A stretch of 64,000 nt of DNA from Portunus trituberculatus (GCF_017591435.1 NC_059277.1:3272001-3336000), one strand, 5' to 3'; numbered from the stretch's first letter, positions 51,247 through 63,380 are shown. Numbers and translations: made by a program. The notes: generated by a model from the sequence alone, not told the origin.

Positions 51247-52343
51247 ATGCAGTCTTTCTCAAACATCTCAAATCTTGTTTTCGTTTACCTGACTCATTTA
51301 TTTATGAATTTACCTTTTTTTTCATATTCATTCATTTGATTTCGTTTGATGTTTGCTTCCTACCTGGACCCATTTATTCGTGTTTTCTTGTATGTTTTGT
51401 TTGATTTCACGGTTTCATACGTTTTTGTATTGTTTGTTTGCTTTCCTGTATCTACTTCAGGCCACGAAAGAAACGGTCATGTCTTAATTGTTGAATTTTA
51501 TACTTTGCCTTGCTAATATTGACAACTTGTATTCGTTTGTCTCTGTCTGTCAATTCCTGGAGTCTGTTTTTTTTTTTTGGTCTACTGTCTATCCACCTCT
51601 CTCATTTTTCTCTCTTTCTTGTAAACCTGTATTATTTTTTTCTCTGTTTTTTTCGGTATTTGTTGTCGTATCTCTGTCATTCTATTTGTCTGTGTATAAT
51701 TATGTCCCTTTCCTCTTACTTAACGTTCCCTTTCTGTTTGTTATTATGTCTCTTAATTACCTATCATTCTTTTCTCTTTTTCACTCTAATGAATAATAAC
51801 AGGTATGAGGACATTTGTTTTTTGCTCTTATGTCCTTTTTTTGTGTGTGTTTGTCTTTCTTTCATCCTGTTCTGGCTGTCTTTCATGGACGTGTGTTTAT
51901 ATTTCGTGCAACTTGGTCTGTCTTCCTCCGCGTCGGTTCATGAGCTGTGTCTCTCATTTGTGTGTTAATTAACCTGTCTTGTCCTGAGTGACTGTGTTTC
52001 TATCTTTCTCTTAGTCTGTCAGTTTCTGTGTTTCTGCCTTGTCAGGTCTCCATGGTTACATTACATTTTAATTTTGCTTTCTATTTATTTTGTGTTCCAC
52101 TTGTTTACGCTATCACATCACGACAGCACATAGCGTGACGTTCCCTCTGGCTCTAATGTTTCGTTTTATTGTTATGATTCAATAGTAAGAGGTACTTGGT
52201 CACTTCAAAGCAAAACTATCCACCGCCATGCATTCCAGAGCCTTACGTTCTATTCTTTCTGTCTATTTTCTCTTTCTTTGTATTTTTCTTGTTTCATAGT
52301 AGGGACAAATAAGTATGTTGTAATTATTCTGTTTCTGTTTTTT
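51243..52343. other. T-rich non-coding stretch
   Basis: About 1.1 kb of T-rich DNA without microsatellites. Hydrophobic frames (51488-51968) come from TTT and CTT codons and are not called. Confidence 0.55.
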
Positions 52344-52532
<189 letters not shown>

Positions 52533-53140
52533 GAAGGTTAGATCTTCATCCTCTAACAATCTAGACGGATCAGCTGGTCGGCCCTGTCAGTGTTACCTCA
52601 GGCAGGCTTTTATTGAGTGACATTTCCAGTGGCTCAAACCGCCCACGTTGGTGTTCCTCGGCCACTCGGCAATGAAAAGTGCGTCAATTCCCGCCGGGTC
52701 CGAACTCTAGTCCCTGGTATTCCCACCTATAAAAAGCCGACCTTTGAGACACCAATCAACTGTGACATTTCCCTCTCTTAATTTTTCTTTACAGATTACC
52801 AACAGAGCAAATTCCCTTCTAGACTCACGATTCATAAAAACACCAAAGCGTTTTACCCTTTACCTTTATATTCCTCTTGTCCTTCCGCATAACATTTCCT
52901 TGCCTTTATTGTGTCTTCCTTTCAGACACTTGACGTCAATACCAGGATCTCTATTCAAGGACAATATCAACTAATAAACTTACAGACCACAATTCCCGAG
53001 ATAATCTGCAGCCTTCCTTCTCTTCCACTGATGAGTTTTACCTCCCGAAGCTCTCCGTAACGAATCTAGGTCAAGGGTGCCATTCTGACCTTGACCGGAG
53101 AGGAGGAGGGAGAGGAGAAGTGATTCAAGGCACACTGCTT

Positions 53141-53142
<2 letters not shown>
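52533..53142. other. Unique island with TATA-like site
   Basis: 52550-52740 is GC-richer and non-repetitive, ending in TATAAAAAG at 52728-52736. The rest is AT-rich to 53100. No gene is recognised. Confidence 0.35.

Positions 53143-53199
<57 letters not shown>
53143..53199. repeat. (AG)28 microsatellite
   Basis: Pure AG run of 57 bp. Confidence 0.98.
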
Positions 53200-53200
<1 letters not shown>

Positions 53201-53391
53201 CATTTATTCCATGTTTTGTTTCTTCATGACCTGGAGTCTTCTAATTAAGTTTGTTATTAAATTCAGTCTTGGATATGGTACACTGTCCTTCATATGGCCT
53301 TGATTTTTTTTTCATTTTCCATTTTTGTTTTTCCTTTCTCCTTTTCTTCTTATTATCATTAATCATTTTTTCCTCATCCTCTTACTCCTAT

Positions 53392-53466
53392 TCCTCCTCC
53401 TCCTCCTCCTCCTCCTCCTCCTCCTCCTCCTCCTCCTCCTCCTCCTCCTCCTCCTCCTCCTCCTCT
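53392..53466. repeat. (CCT)24 triplet array
   Basis: Pure CTC triplets after T-rich DNA. Confidence 0.97.
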
Positions 53467-53559
53467 TTCAGTCTCACTTCTCCAGCACTACTTATTTTTT
53501 CCCAATCTCCAGAGTACATCACTCTACCCAATGAGCCACAAAAAACAGCCTCGCATGGA

Positions 53560-53920
53560 CAATGAATCTACCGTGACTTGCTCTTCCTTTGCGTTTCTTT
53601 TGTTTCCCGCCACCTGACACCTCACCATTAACTATTCCTTGCCTATTGAAACTTTGCCTAGTCCTCCCCTCGGCCCCCTCGGTTCCTGCCTTCCCCACTG
53701 GCCTTATCTCCGCGCGGCGCCCCTCACAACTTCTCCCACGTGGCACTAATGACGGTATTTGTCAGGTGAGCGCAGGCAGGAGCGGCAGGTATAAATTTGA
53801 GACTTGCAAACGTACGGCGCACAAAGTTTCCACACCTTCGATAGACACTCTTCGGATTTCCTGTCATAAGTTTGAGGTTTTCCGACCGACATTTGACTCC
53901 ACGTAAAGAGAGTGAAGACG
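53560..53920. other. GC-rich island with TATA-like site
   Basis: CpG-containing DNA (CCGCGCGGCGCC near 53711) followed by TATAAAT at 53790-53796. No frame shows a known domain. A promoter is possible but unproven. Confidence 0.3.
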
Positions 53921-53950
53921 TTGACAAGAGAGTACGTGTGTCTTTAGGAA

Positions 53951-53952
<2 letters not shown>

Positions 53953-54006
<54 letters not shown>
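53953..54006. repeat. (AG)27 microsatellite
   Basis: Pure AG run of 54 bp. Confidence 0.98.
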
Positions 54007-54888
<882 letters not shown>

Positions 54889-54956
54889 AAATAAATATAC
54901 ACAGGACTTGATAGAGTGAACGTGGTTGTCAATTGTAGTGCTTCAGATCAGTCAAT

Positions 54957-55006
54957 GAATCAGCCAGTCAGTCAGTCAATCAGTCAGTCTGTCAGTCCGT
55001 CAACTC
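54957..55006. repeat. (CAGT)n imperfect repeat
   Basis: About 12 CAGT-type tetramers with ATCA and CTGT variants. Confidence 0.88.
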
Positions 55007-55443
55007 AACATGGTAGAAATACATACATTACTATTTTTTTTCTAACAAACATATGTATTCTTTTTAATTGCCTCCTAAACACATTTGAGGGAGAAGAAAA
55101 CGTGATTTTTCCTTAAATCCACCAAAAAAAAAAAAATGTTTATCTTGTAACATAAAAAGAAGCACAGGAAATACTAACAACATTAATAAACATCATTTAA
55201 GACCTACAATTTCCCTCATCTGCAGGAAAAACAAGCGGTAAAGTTTGGGATTAAGCGATTCACTAAATTCTGCGTCTTTTAAGAACTTAGTCTCTGGAAT
55301 TACTACATTTCTTTCAGTATTTCTTATAGTTTTACATGGAGAAAACAGACTTCCAATCTCACTCTTCGTTCCTTCCCTCCTTTCCTTCATGCTTTCCTCC
55401 CTTCCCAGCAATCCCTCTTCTCTCTCATGGATCAGGACGGCAG

Positions 55444-55445
<2 letters not shown>
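55007..55445. other. Non-coding stretch
   Basis: AT-rich unique DNA with an A run near 55124-55136. No gene is recognised. Confidence 0.5.

Positions 55446-55490
<45 letters not shown>
55446..55490. repeat. (GA)22 microsatellite
   Basis: Pure GA run. Confidence 0.97.
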
Positions 55491-55493
<3 letters not shown>

Positions 55494-55589
55494 GGGGAAG
55501 GTGAAGGTGACACGCCGCCTCTGACAAGCTGGTCACAGTAAATTTCATCAGTGGGCAAACTTCACAATTCCATCTTGTGCCACAACAAA

Positions 55590-55728
55590 TCTCTCTCCTC
55601 TCTCTCTCTCCCTCTCTTCCCTCCTCCCTCCTCCCTCCTCCCTTCCTGTACCTCCCACCCCGCGTCACTCCCACCCCACTCGTACCAGTCACTTCCTCCT
55701 CCTCCTCCTCCTCCTCCTCCTCCTCTTT
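55590..55728. repeat. Pyrimidine-rich tract with (CCT)9
   Basis: CT/CCT low complexity with a pure CTC array at 55698-55725. Confidence 0.9.
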
Positions 55729-55821
55729 TACACCAGCTTGACATAGACCACATTCTCTCCTGCGACAGAAATCCACTTTTTTCGTTACCATGGTTTGTGA
55801 AGTGGCTTTAGATATACGTAC

Positions 55822-55823
<2 letters not shown>

Positions 55824-55887
<64 letters not shown>
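55824..55887. repeat. (GA)32 microsatellite
   Basis: Pure GA run of 64 bp. Confidence 0.98.
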
Positions 55888-55889
<2 letters not shown>

Positions 55890-56009
55890 ATTTCACCTCT
55901 TATTAGTTCGGGCGGTAAAGATGAACTGGGATTGATGTAGCTAATAATTATGTGTCATTATGATTATAGCGAGCTTTTGTGTGTTTTTTGGTGCTGGATA
56001 ACAAAGAAC

Positions 56010-56010
<1 letters not shown>

Positions 56011-56071
<61 letters not shown>
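56011..56071. repeat. (GT)30 microsatellite
   Basis: Pure GT run of 61 bp. Confidence 0.98.
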
Positions 56072-56073
<2 letters not shown>

Positions 56074-57110
56074 TGCTGGTCTCGACACAAAATTCCACAG
56101 TTTCTATGCAGCCAATGAATTTCACGTGTAATGGCCAGTATTATTAAATGTTTTAATCTTTGATCAGGACTATTATCAAAGGCCACGGATTTTAATAATT
56201 TGTGCTCAATTGGTTCCTTTTTCCCACTGATAATACATAATCATATTTTAATTATCACCGGGACCATAAAATCACATAGGAATCCCAGTCATTACCACAA
56301 GAAGTTGATAATAGGAAGTCGAGGAGAGGAAACAAAACACTTAGGAATACAAAACAGTTACTGGCAGTCTTAGAAGTAATTAGACATGTATTATAAACAT
56401 TTGAGTGTCTATTTTGCGTGGCTGTTATGAAAGTTATTGATATTTTAAGGATAAATTAAGTCTTCTAGTAGTAGTTCAACAAAAATTCCACATCACCAAT
56501 AGGAAAAACAACCCAAGAATTAATTAACTATCTCCGTAGCGTCAGGATCAGTTGAGGTTGTTGTCGGGGAGATGCTATCATCCAACGAGCCTTCCTTGAT
56601 ACATCTCTACATTATTCTCCTCTTCTTTTCTCTCCCGTTACCTGCTTTTCCTGTGTAGCTATACAAGACAAACATCAGCTAAGCCATTCATCACCAAGTC
56701 CTTAACGTTGACAGGGAAGCAATACTCATAGGACGAAGCAACAACAAGACTACAAGTTCCTTCACTCCACGCCTACTCAACAACTCACAAATCCCAAAGT
56801 CGTCCCCACAAATAGAACTGCGAGTATAGATGCTGAAGAGGAGTAATGGGAAGATGGAGAGAGATAAGAAAAATACTGAAAGATGAAGATGCGCATGGGT
56901 ATGTTTGTGGAAGAGTTATTATTGCTCATAAAGGATAGGGTGTATAAAGGGATGACTCGTATGTGTGTGTGGGGGAGGGTTGTCGGGGTGAGTGGGTGGG
57001 TAGGAAGAAGTAAGAGAAATAAGAATGGCGATGCTTGATTGATGTTCGTTGTAGGAGTGATAGTTTGCATGTCAGTGTAGGATTTCTTTCAATGATGGTA
57101 CAGATTATAC

Positions 57111-57111
<1 letters not shown>
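56072..57111. other. Non-coding stretch
   Basis: About 1 kb of unique, mostly AT-rich DNA with no recognisable feature. A G-rich patch lies near 56960-57000. Confidence 0.5.
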
Positions 57112-57149
<38 letters not shown>

Positions 57150-57184
57150 TAATCACTACTTTCTTGCTAATCATTACGTATCTT

Positions 57185-57253
<69 letters not shown>
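57112..57253. repeat. (GA)n-(CT)n inverted pair
   Basis: GA run (57112-57146), a 39-bp spacer, then CT run (57186-57253). The arms are complementary. Confidence 0.97.
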
Positions 57254-57255
<2 letters not shown>

Positions 57256-58926
57256 TCTTATTCCCCCTGTTATCTTTTCTCTTTCCTCTTACCGTGTATC
57301 TTTTTCCTGGGTGATAAATAGAACGTCAAGCAGAAGATATATGAACAGTAAAGATCCTCAACTCACTCCAAATATGCTCCATTATTTACATAGCGTTAAA
57401 TATTACGTAACTCAGGTGGTATTACAGGTATATTTCACATTGTCAGGTGTATCATAATCAGTCTTGTAAATTATGGGTACGTCTGAATACAGATTATATA
57501 TTTTTTTTTTCACTGCAAGACATGACTGAAAGGAAATGTGTTTGTGATAGTTTTATTTATATTTATTTTTATGTGTTTGTACCCATCACACTAAAACCAG
57601 GAAGACAGGGAGGAGGAGGAGGAGTAGAGGAGTGGGATACGGAAGGAGAAAAGAAGGAGATACGGTTGATATTTTGCAAAAGTCGAAGGTTAAATCGCCT
57701 TCCAAGACACCAATAGAGGAGTGCAATTTCCTGAATGCTTCGGGACGCTGGTTCACCATCTCCCTCTCCGTTTCCCTTTCTCCTCCTTGTTTCATTCCCT
57801 TCCCTTCTCTTTTTCCCTTCTTCAACCTCACTTCACCTCTTTCCAAGTAATTCACATCCTACAGTTTCAACCATTTTTTTCCTTCCCTTCTTTGTTTTCA
57901 TTCTAGATTCAACCTTCCCTTCATTTTTCATCTCTTCTTCCTTACCCTTTTTTCTCTCTCCCCAAGCATCATCTATTCATCTATCCATCCCCATGTCCCA
58001 GCGATCTCATTTTTTTTTTTTTTCTTCTATATCATCTAACATTTCCATCCCCAGCACTTCACTTCCCTCTATAGCAACATCCAACATATTATCTTTCTTC
58101 ATCCCCTCCACGTCTCTACATCTTTAATACAGAATTTTTCCTTAGCATACCTAATCCTTCGTCACTCTTCCTAACATCTTATATTCATGCTCTCTGCCTC
58201 GGATCTTCAATTTTCTCGTTCTTTTACCTAAGCATGTAACACTCACCACTCCTGTCCTCTTATTTAAGCATCTATCTATGTATCTCTTATTCATTCTTCT
58301 CAACATCTCTCCTCCATGTTCTGCCTCAGTTTCGTTATTTTTCCTCCTCCTTTACCCTCTTAACACCCTTTCCTTCCTCCACCAGTATCCCAGGTCCCTT
58401 TCTTCCTCCTCCTCGCATCAGTTCTCCCATGATACCACCTTCCCTGCCTCCCTGCCTCCCTACCTCCCTCGTCCTCCTACTCCTGCCTCTGCCTTTTCTT
58501 CCTCTCCACTCACTCCGTCCTATAATCACCAGGCGAGGCGTACCGTACCCAGGACTTGGAGACTTTGCTCTTCGTTTTAATTACATTTTAATCACGTTGA
58601 GGCTTTCCTAGAATTGGATATTTCAGGGTTTTTCCTTCAGCATTCTTTCTTTTATCTTATGTTGTTTGGAAGGCCAGAGTTGTGTAAGTTTTGGTGATGG
58701 AAGAGTTTTTGTGTGTGTGTGTGTGTTTTCTTTAATGTTTGTTGTTTATGTTAGTGTTAGAATTTTACTTTATATTTCTGGTTTTGTCTCAGCACGTGGC
58801 GAATTGAGTTTCTCGTAAAATGAATTGTTGGCCGTTTTCTGTTTGGTATAAATTTAAGGTACACACGAATAAGCTGTCAGTTAGTTTATCAGTTACCCCT
58901 CTCTTCTTTGTATTCCGCTTCATGCG

Positions 58927-58928
<2 letters not shown>
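57254..58928. other. Non-coding stretch, largely pyrimidine-rich
   Basis: Unique to 57600, then C/T-rich (57760-58500) with CCTCCCTG-type octamers at 58440-58475, and a short TG run at 58709-58727. Frames here are compositional. Confidence 0.5.

Positions 58929-58967
<39 letters not shown>
58929..58967. repeat. (CA)19 microsatellite
   Basis: Pure CA run 35 bp upstream of the SINE at 59003. Confidence 0.97.
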
Positions 58968-58970
<3 letters not shown>

Positions 58971-59002
58971 ATCTTCCTCTTTGTATTACGTTCCACGCAC
59001 AC

Positions 59003-59298
59003 GCCCGGTAGCTCAGTGGTTAGAGCACTGGCTTCACAAACCAGAAGACCGGAGTTCGATTCCCCGGCCGGGTGGAGATATTTGGGTGTGTCTCCTTTCA
59101 CGTGTAGCCCCTGTTCACCTAGCAGTGAGTAGGTATGGGATGTAAATCGAGGAGTTGTGACCTTGTTGTCCCGGTGTGTGGTGTGTGCCTGGTCTCAGGC
59201 CTATCCGAAGATCAGAAATAATGAGCTCTGAGCTCGTTCCGTAGGGTAACGTCTGGCTGTCTCGTCAGAGACTACAGCAGATCAAACAAACAGTGAAA
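59003..59298 (+). mobile_element. tRNA-headed SINE, second head type
   Basis: The head at 59003-59074 folds as a nearly complete tRNA. The acceptor arms GCCCGGT and GCCGGGT pair, the D arm is GCTCAGTGGTTAGAGC, and the anticodon arm is CTGGC-TTCACAA-ACCAG with CAC in anticodon position. The T arm contains GTTCGATTCC. The anticodon and T stems each carry one mismatch. The body (59100-59250) shares AGCCCCTGTTCACCTAGCAG, GGGATGTAAATCGAGGAG, CCCGGTGTGTGG and GAGCTCTGAGCTCG with the other two SINEs, but its 3' part differs. It ends in CAGATCAAACAAACAGTGAA, without the usual (CA)n tail, where it meets the palindrome at 59299. Confidence 0.9.
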
Positions 59299-59337
59299 CT
59301 AACCACTACACTACACACAGTGTAGTGTAGTGGTTAG
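59299..59337. repeat. Perfect palindrome, 18-bp arms, 3-bp spacer
   Basis: The left arm is CTAACCACTACACTACAC (59299-59316), the spacer ACA and the right arm GTGTAGTGTAGTGGTTAG (59320-59337). The right arm is the A-box segment of the following SINE, so the left arm is an inverted copy of that SINE's first bases. Confidence 0.95.
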
Positions 59338-59583
59338 CACGCTCGGTTCACATCCGAGAGGGTCCGGGTTCGAATCCCGGAAAGCGGCGAGGCAAATGGG
59401 GAAGTCTCTTAATGTGTGGCCCCTGTTCACCTTGCAGTCAATAGGTAGGGGATGTAAATCGAAGGGTTGTGGCCTCGCTTTCCCGGTGTGTGGAGTGTGT
59501 TGTGGTCTCAGTCCTACCGAAGATTGGTCTATGAGCTCTGAGCTCGCTCCATAATGGGGAAGACTGGCAGACGGCCGTGGTGA

Positions 59584-59617
<34 letters not shown>
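59320..59617 (+). mobile_element. tRNA-Val-headed SINE, copy 2
   Basis: Same type as 33225-33551. It has A box TAGTGTAGTGG, an anticodon arm CTCGG-TTCACAT-CCGAG with a perfect stem and CAC anticodon, and B box GGTTCGAATCC (59367-59377). The shared body follows, then GTGAATTACAC and a (CA)n tail to 59617. Relative to copy 1 it lacks a few bases before the tail (GGCTGGGTGATCAGCAGGCG region) but has the better anticodon stem. No coding capacity. Confidence 0.92.
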
Positions 59618-59618
<1 letters not shown>

Positions 59619-59919
59619 CAAGCCTAACCACTCTTACTAATGGAATGCCAAAGGAAATCTATTTACTGCTTCATAACTGCGTTGTGTTTACGCAGCGGCG
59701 AGAGTACGCTACTTGAGTCCATTCGGAAACCTTCACAGTTATTTATAGGTTCCAGGAAAAACAATTGTTGCCTTCAGAGTTATTTCTAAATTGGAGGGCT
59801 TGTAATCCTCTTAAAATGTTTGACCCTACTTTTATTCATTATGCTTTTCGGGTGAAATGAGTGATGGAATAATGGTTCTTTTATTGTTGTAGCTCCGAAT
59901 GTTTGTGATTGCTATTATT

Positions 59920-59924
<5 letters not shown>
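59618..59924. other. Non-coding stretch
   Basis: Unique AT-rich DNA with no recognisable feature. Confidence 0.5.
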
Positions 59925-59957
<33 letters not shown>

Positions 59958-59973
59958 TGTGTGTGTGTGTGTG
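59925..59973. repeat. (GA)n-(GT)n compound microsatellite
   Basis: GA run to 59955 joined to a short GT run. Confidence 0.96.
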
Positions 59974-60248
59974 TGGAGAGAAAGTCCCTATCGGTTTGTA
60001 AAATTAGTGATTCATATGTTGTGCTCTTTTGATTTTATTTTTATTCTTCTTCCTTTGTTATCTTTTCATGTTCTTCTATTTGTTCTTTGCTCTCTCTTCT
60101 CCTCCTTCGCCAGAGTGGTGTAGATATATTAGGTGACAAGAACAGCAGTGCCAGGTAAACATTCAAAGACAGGTGCTACATACAAGACGTGCAAGGACAA
60201 GTGATAGTGGCTGGTCTGTCCTAGAAGTGAGTTAGCGTCTCCTACATC

Positions 60249-60350
60249 ACCAAACCAAACCAAACCAAACCAAACCAAACTATACCAAACCAAACCATGC
60301 ATAACCATACCATACCATGCCAAACCATAGCAAATCAAACCATATGCTAC
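60249..60350. repeat. (CCAAA)n pentanucleotide repeat
   Basis: Seven near-perfect CCAAA units, then decayed CCATA/CCAAA units. Confidence 0.92.
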
Positions 60351-60587
60351 CTTTACATTCTCCCTCTTCTTTCTGCATTTACAACACTCACTCTTGTCCA
60401 CTTTCCACAGTTTCCAAGTATTGATGGAGATTCTGAGGTCTAGTTTTTATGCTGATATTTTTGGATCTGAAGGAATCACAAAGAACTGGCAGATGCTTCA
60501 ATAACAGTGGTATAAACGCCTGTCATCTTGGCTTCCTTAGATCACAGTTGTTCCAATATCTTGAACAGTTATCCTTTTCTGTGTTCA

Positions 60588-60740
60588 TTTCTTTTTTTTT
60601 TTTTATGTAAGAGGGGTAAGCTTGCCGTTTGGTGCTTGCCTCTGGAACCCAATTGATGCTCCCTAGTCAGTTATGTTTTACCTAAGCGGGGAAAACTGGT
60701 CAAGAGCAACAAAATCGATCAAACAAAAGGGTCCACCGTG
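60588..60740. repeat. Possible dispersed repeat beginning with poly-T
   Basis: A T run is followed by balanced DNA containing CTGGTCAAGAGCAACAAAA and AAAAGGGTC. The poly-T start could be the tail of a minus-strand retroelement. I see no second copy in this window, so this is weak. Confidence 0.25.
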
Positions 60741-61337
60741 GTGTCTAGATATCGAGTGAGATTTAATGATTTATTTAGAGTCTGATTGATCGGGAAAAGG
60801 TTTGGCAAGTAAAGGAATTTATATGTGCTGCAGATTTTTTTTTTCATGAACGTTATATAATGTATGAACGAAAAAGAACGATAACTGGACTTGCATTCCT
60901 GAACTATGTGGGGGGGAAATGAATGTACCTCATATAGCACCGAAGAATTGAAGGTGTAATCGTGAAATCCCTTGCTGCAAAACCTTTACTTACCACGAAC
61001 CTCGCAAGTATATGTCGAGTGGGAGAGAGATCAATAATTTCACTCTTGCATACCGGAACCTGAATAGCTGAGGAGAATTAATGCACTTCAAAAATAGCCA
61101 AAAAGGAGAAGGTATAATGAAATCACTTGCAGAACCCTTTACTTGACGTCTCTCTAGCCTCGCAACAACTGAGATCTCGAAATAAGTCTGCTTTTTTAGT
61201 AGTTATTTCCATTTTGACCTCTTTTAAATTTGATAAGGTGTTCCTCCGTAAGGTGTGTTTAAGTGAGAGAAATGCTACGTGGGTATTTAATTATGCGTCG
61301 TTCGGGAGATGGACAGAGGTTTGAGTAGTCCCTTTGG

Positions 61338-61340
<3 letters not shown>
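60741..61340. other. Non-coding stretch
   Basis: Unique AT-rich DNA. A short direct duplication links 60955-60990 and 61108-61145 (GAAGGTRTAATNGTGAAATC, then CTTGC and CTTTACTT). No gene is recognised. Confidence 0.45.

Positions 61341-61407
<67 letters not shown>
61341..61407. repeat. (GA)33 microsatellite
   Basis: Pure GA run of 67 bp. Confidence 0.98.
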
Positions 61408-61410
<3 letters not shown>

Positions 61411-61489
61411 TACGCACTCAATTCTCCAAAACACAAAGCATGCATACGCTATGAATTAAAACACAATGCTTTGTCCTTAATCAAATTCC

Positions 61490-61494
<5 letters not shown>

Positions 61495-61530
<36 letters not shown>

Positions 61531-61565
61531 ACAGAACAAAACAGAACAGAACATACCAGAATAGA
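61495..61565. repeat. (GA)n-(ACAGA)n compound repeat
   Basis: GA run to 61527, then ACAGA-type pentamers with drift. Confidence 0.94.
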
Positions 61566-61689
61566 ACATAAATTACACACAAGCACTTTACTATTTCCTC
61601 TTCCAAGACGTTTCTCACTCATACATAACTACCAAGCAATAAACACACTACACGCATCTTAACACACTCACTTCACACTAGTTACCCAG

Positions 61690-61780
61690 CCAAGCAGTGA
61701 GCCACCTACCCAGCCAGTCAGCCAGCCAGTCAGCCAACCAGCCAGATAGACATATAGACAGACATTCAAGCAGCCAGACC
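61690..61780. repeat. (CAGC/CAGT)n imperfect repeat
   Basis: CAGCCAGT-type tetramers passing into AGACAT units. Confidence 0.88.
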
Positions 61781-62170
61781 TCCTTGCATATTCACACAAA
61801 CTTTTCTGCAGTGAGGTGTGGTTATGGCGCCGGCAGAGCTGTCCTTTCGTACCATAAAGCGAAGGTCACGGGTTGGGGTCAGGCACACAAGGGGTCGTAC
61901 TTTGCCCTCCCCCAAACCCCACCCAGAAAAAAAAAAGGAAACCGCCGCAAACTTCTCATTAACGTAGGAAGAGAGTGATGCGTATGTTAGTGGTGCAGTG
62001 GTCGTCAGTGGTCGTCTGGTTCCTTCGATCCTGTGAGTGTTACCTGTGTTGTAACTCACCTGCTCTCCCACCTGGTTCTTATGGTTCACCTGATCAGTAG
62101 ATGGAAAGGTAGATATATTCAGGTGCAAAGATGTAAAGAATGTAAAGAATGTAGTTTATTCACAGATGGT

Positions 62171-62176
<6 letters not shown>
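61781..62176. other. Non-coding stretch
   Basis: Balanced unique DNA. 61812-61885 has a faint tRNA-like order (GTGGTTATGGCG, later GAAGGTCACGGGTT), but the B box is only about 8/11. Confidence 0.4.

Positions 62177-62228
<52 letters not shown>
62177..62228. repeat. (GA)26 microsatellite
   Basis: Pure GA run. Confidence 0.97.
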
Positions 62229-62231
<3 letters not shown>

Positions 62232-62269
62232 GTAGTGAAAAATATACAGTGAAAGGTCCATACGTAATT

Positions 62270-62271
<2 letters not shown>

Positions 62272-62344
<73 letters not shown>
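62272..62344. repeat. (AC)36 microsatellite
   Basis: Pure AC run of 73 bp. Confidence 0.98.
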
Positions 62345-62347
<3 letters not shown>

Positions 62348-62577
62348 TGAGACGTTCAGATAAAAAAGCTAATTAAAACGGATCTATTCAGCCTCACTCA
62401 AGCTGCCTCTCCGTCTCCCTTCCTCAGACCTTGAAGAAAACGCTTATTGTCCAACAGTTTAATTATTCTTGACTCTTGAACCTTTTACACTCCTTTCCTC
62501 TTAGCCTCCTCTCCGCCTATTCCTCTTCATTCATCTCACTTTCCTCCTACTTCTCCTATTCCTCCTCACTATTCCAA

Positions 62578-62900
<323 letters not shown>

Positions 62901-62934
62901 CTGTGTTTGTTTGGGTGTGCTTGGCTGCGGACAC

Positions 62935-63136
62935 TCACTCACCTGGCCGGCGTGAGGGAAGAGGTGCTAGAGGGAGAGTCACGCCCCTGCAGAAGTGTCC
63001 AGTACGTCAGGCTGCGGTCACGATGGACAGCAAGATCAGTCCACCTCAACGCGCTGCTCAGGACTCCGGGTAAATGTATTGATGAGCCAGACTCCAGTGA
63101 CCGCTTTATCGCTCCCCTGAGGCTGGCATAGTGTGA

Positions 63137-63138
<2 letters not shown>
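62935..63138 (+). other. GC-rich island with weak first-exon candidate
   Basis: Balanced unique DNA. An ATG at 63023 has a good translation-start context (A at -3, G at +4). The frame reads MDSKISPPQRAAQDS and meets GTAAAT, a plausible splice donor, at 63070. Too short to judge, and no family is recognised. Confidence 0.2.

Positions 63139-63179
<41 letters not shown>
63139..63179. repeat. (GA)20 microsatellite
   Basis: Pure GA run. Confidence 0.97.
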
Positions 63180-63182
<3 letters not shown>

Positions 63183-63199
63183 ATGGGCTAGCAAGTATT

Positions 63200-63380
63200 G
63201 GATAAAGAGGATGAGGAAGAGGAGGAACAGGAAGAGGAGGAGGAGGAGAAGGAATAGGAGGATTAGGAGGAGGAGGAGGAGGAGGAAAAGGAGGAGAGTG
63301 AAGATGAAATAGTGGGGAGGAATAGGACCAATAGGAGGAAAGAGGAAAGAATGAAGAGGAAGAGGAGGAGAAGGAGGCTA
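63200..63380. repeat. (GGA)n purine-rich tract
   Basis: Imperfect GGA/GAA triplets on the + strand. Confidence 0.9.

Noticed and set aside
51488..51968. Hydrophobic membrane-like frames
   Set aside because: T-rich DNA gives Phe/Leu/Ser codons. There is no coherent membrane protein family and frames overlap.
59003..59074. Functional tRNA-Val gene
   Set aside because: The head folds well but is followed by a SINE body shared with two other copies, and it has mismatches in the anticodon and T stems.
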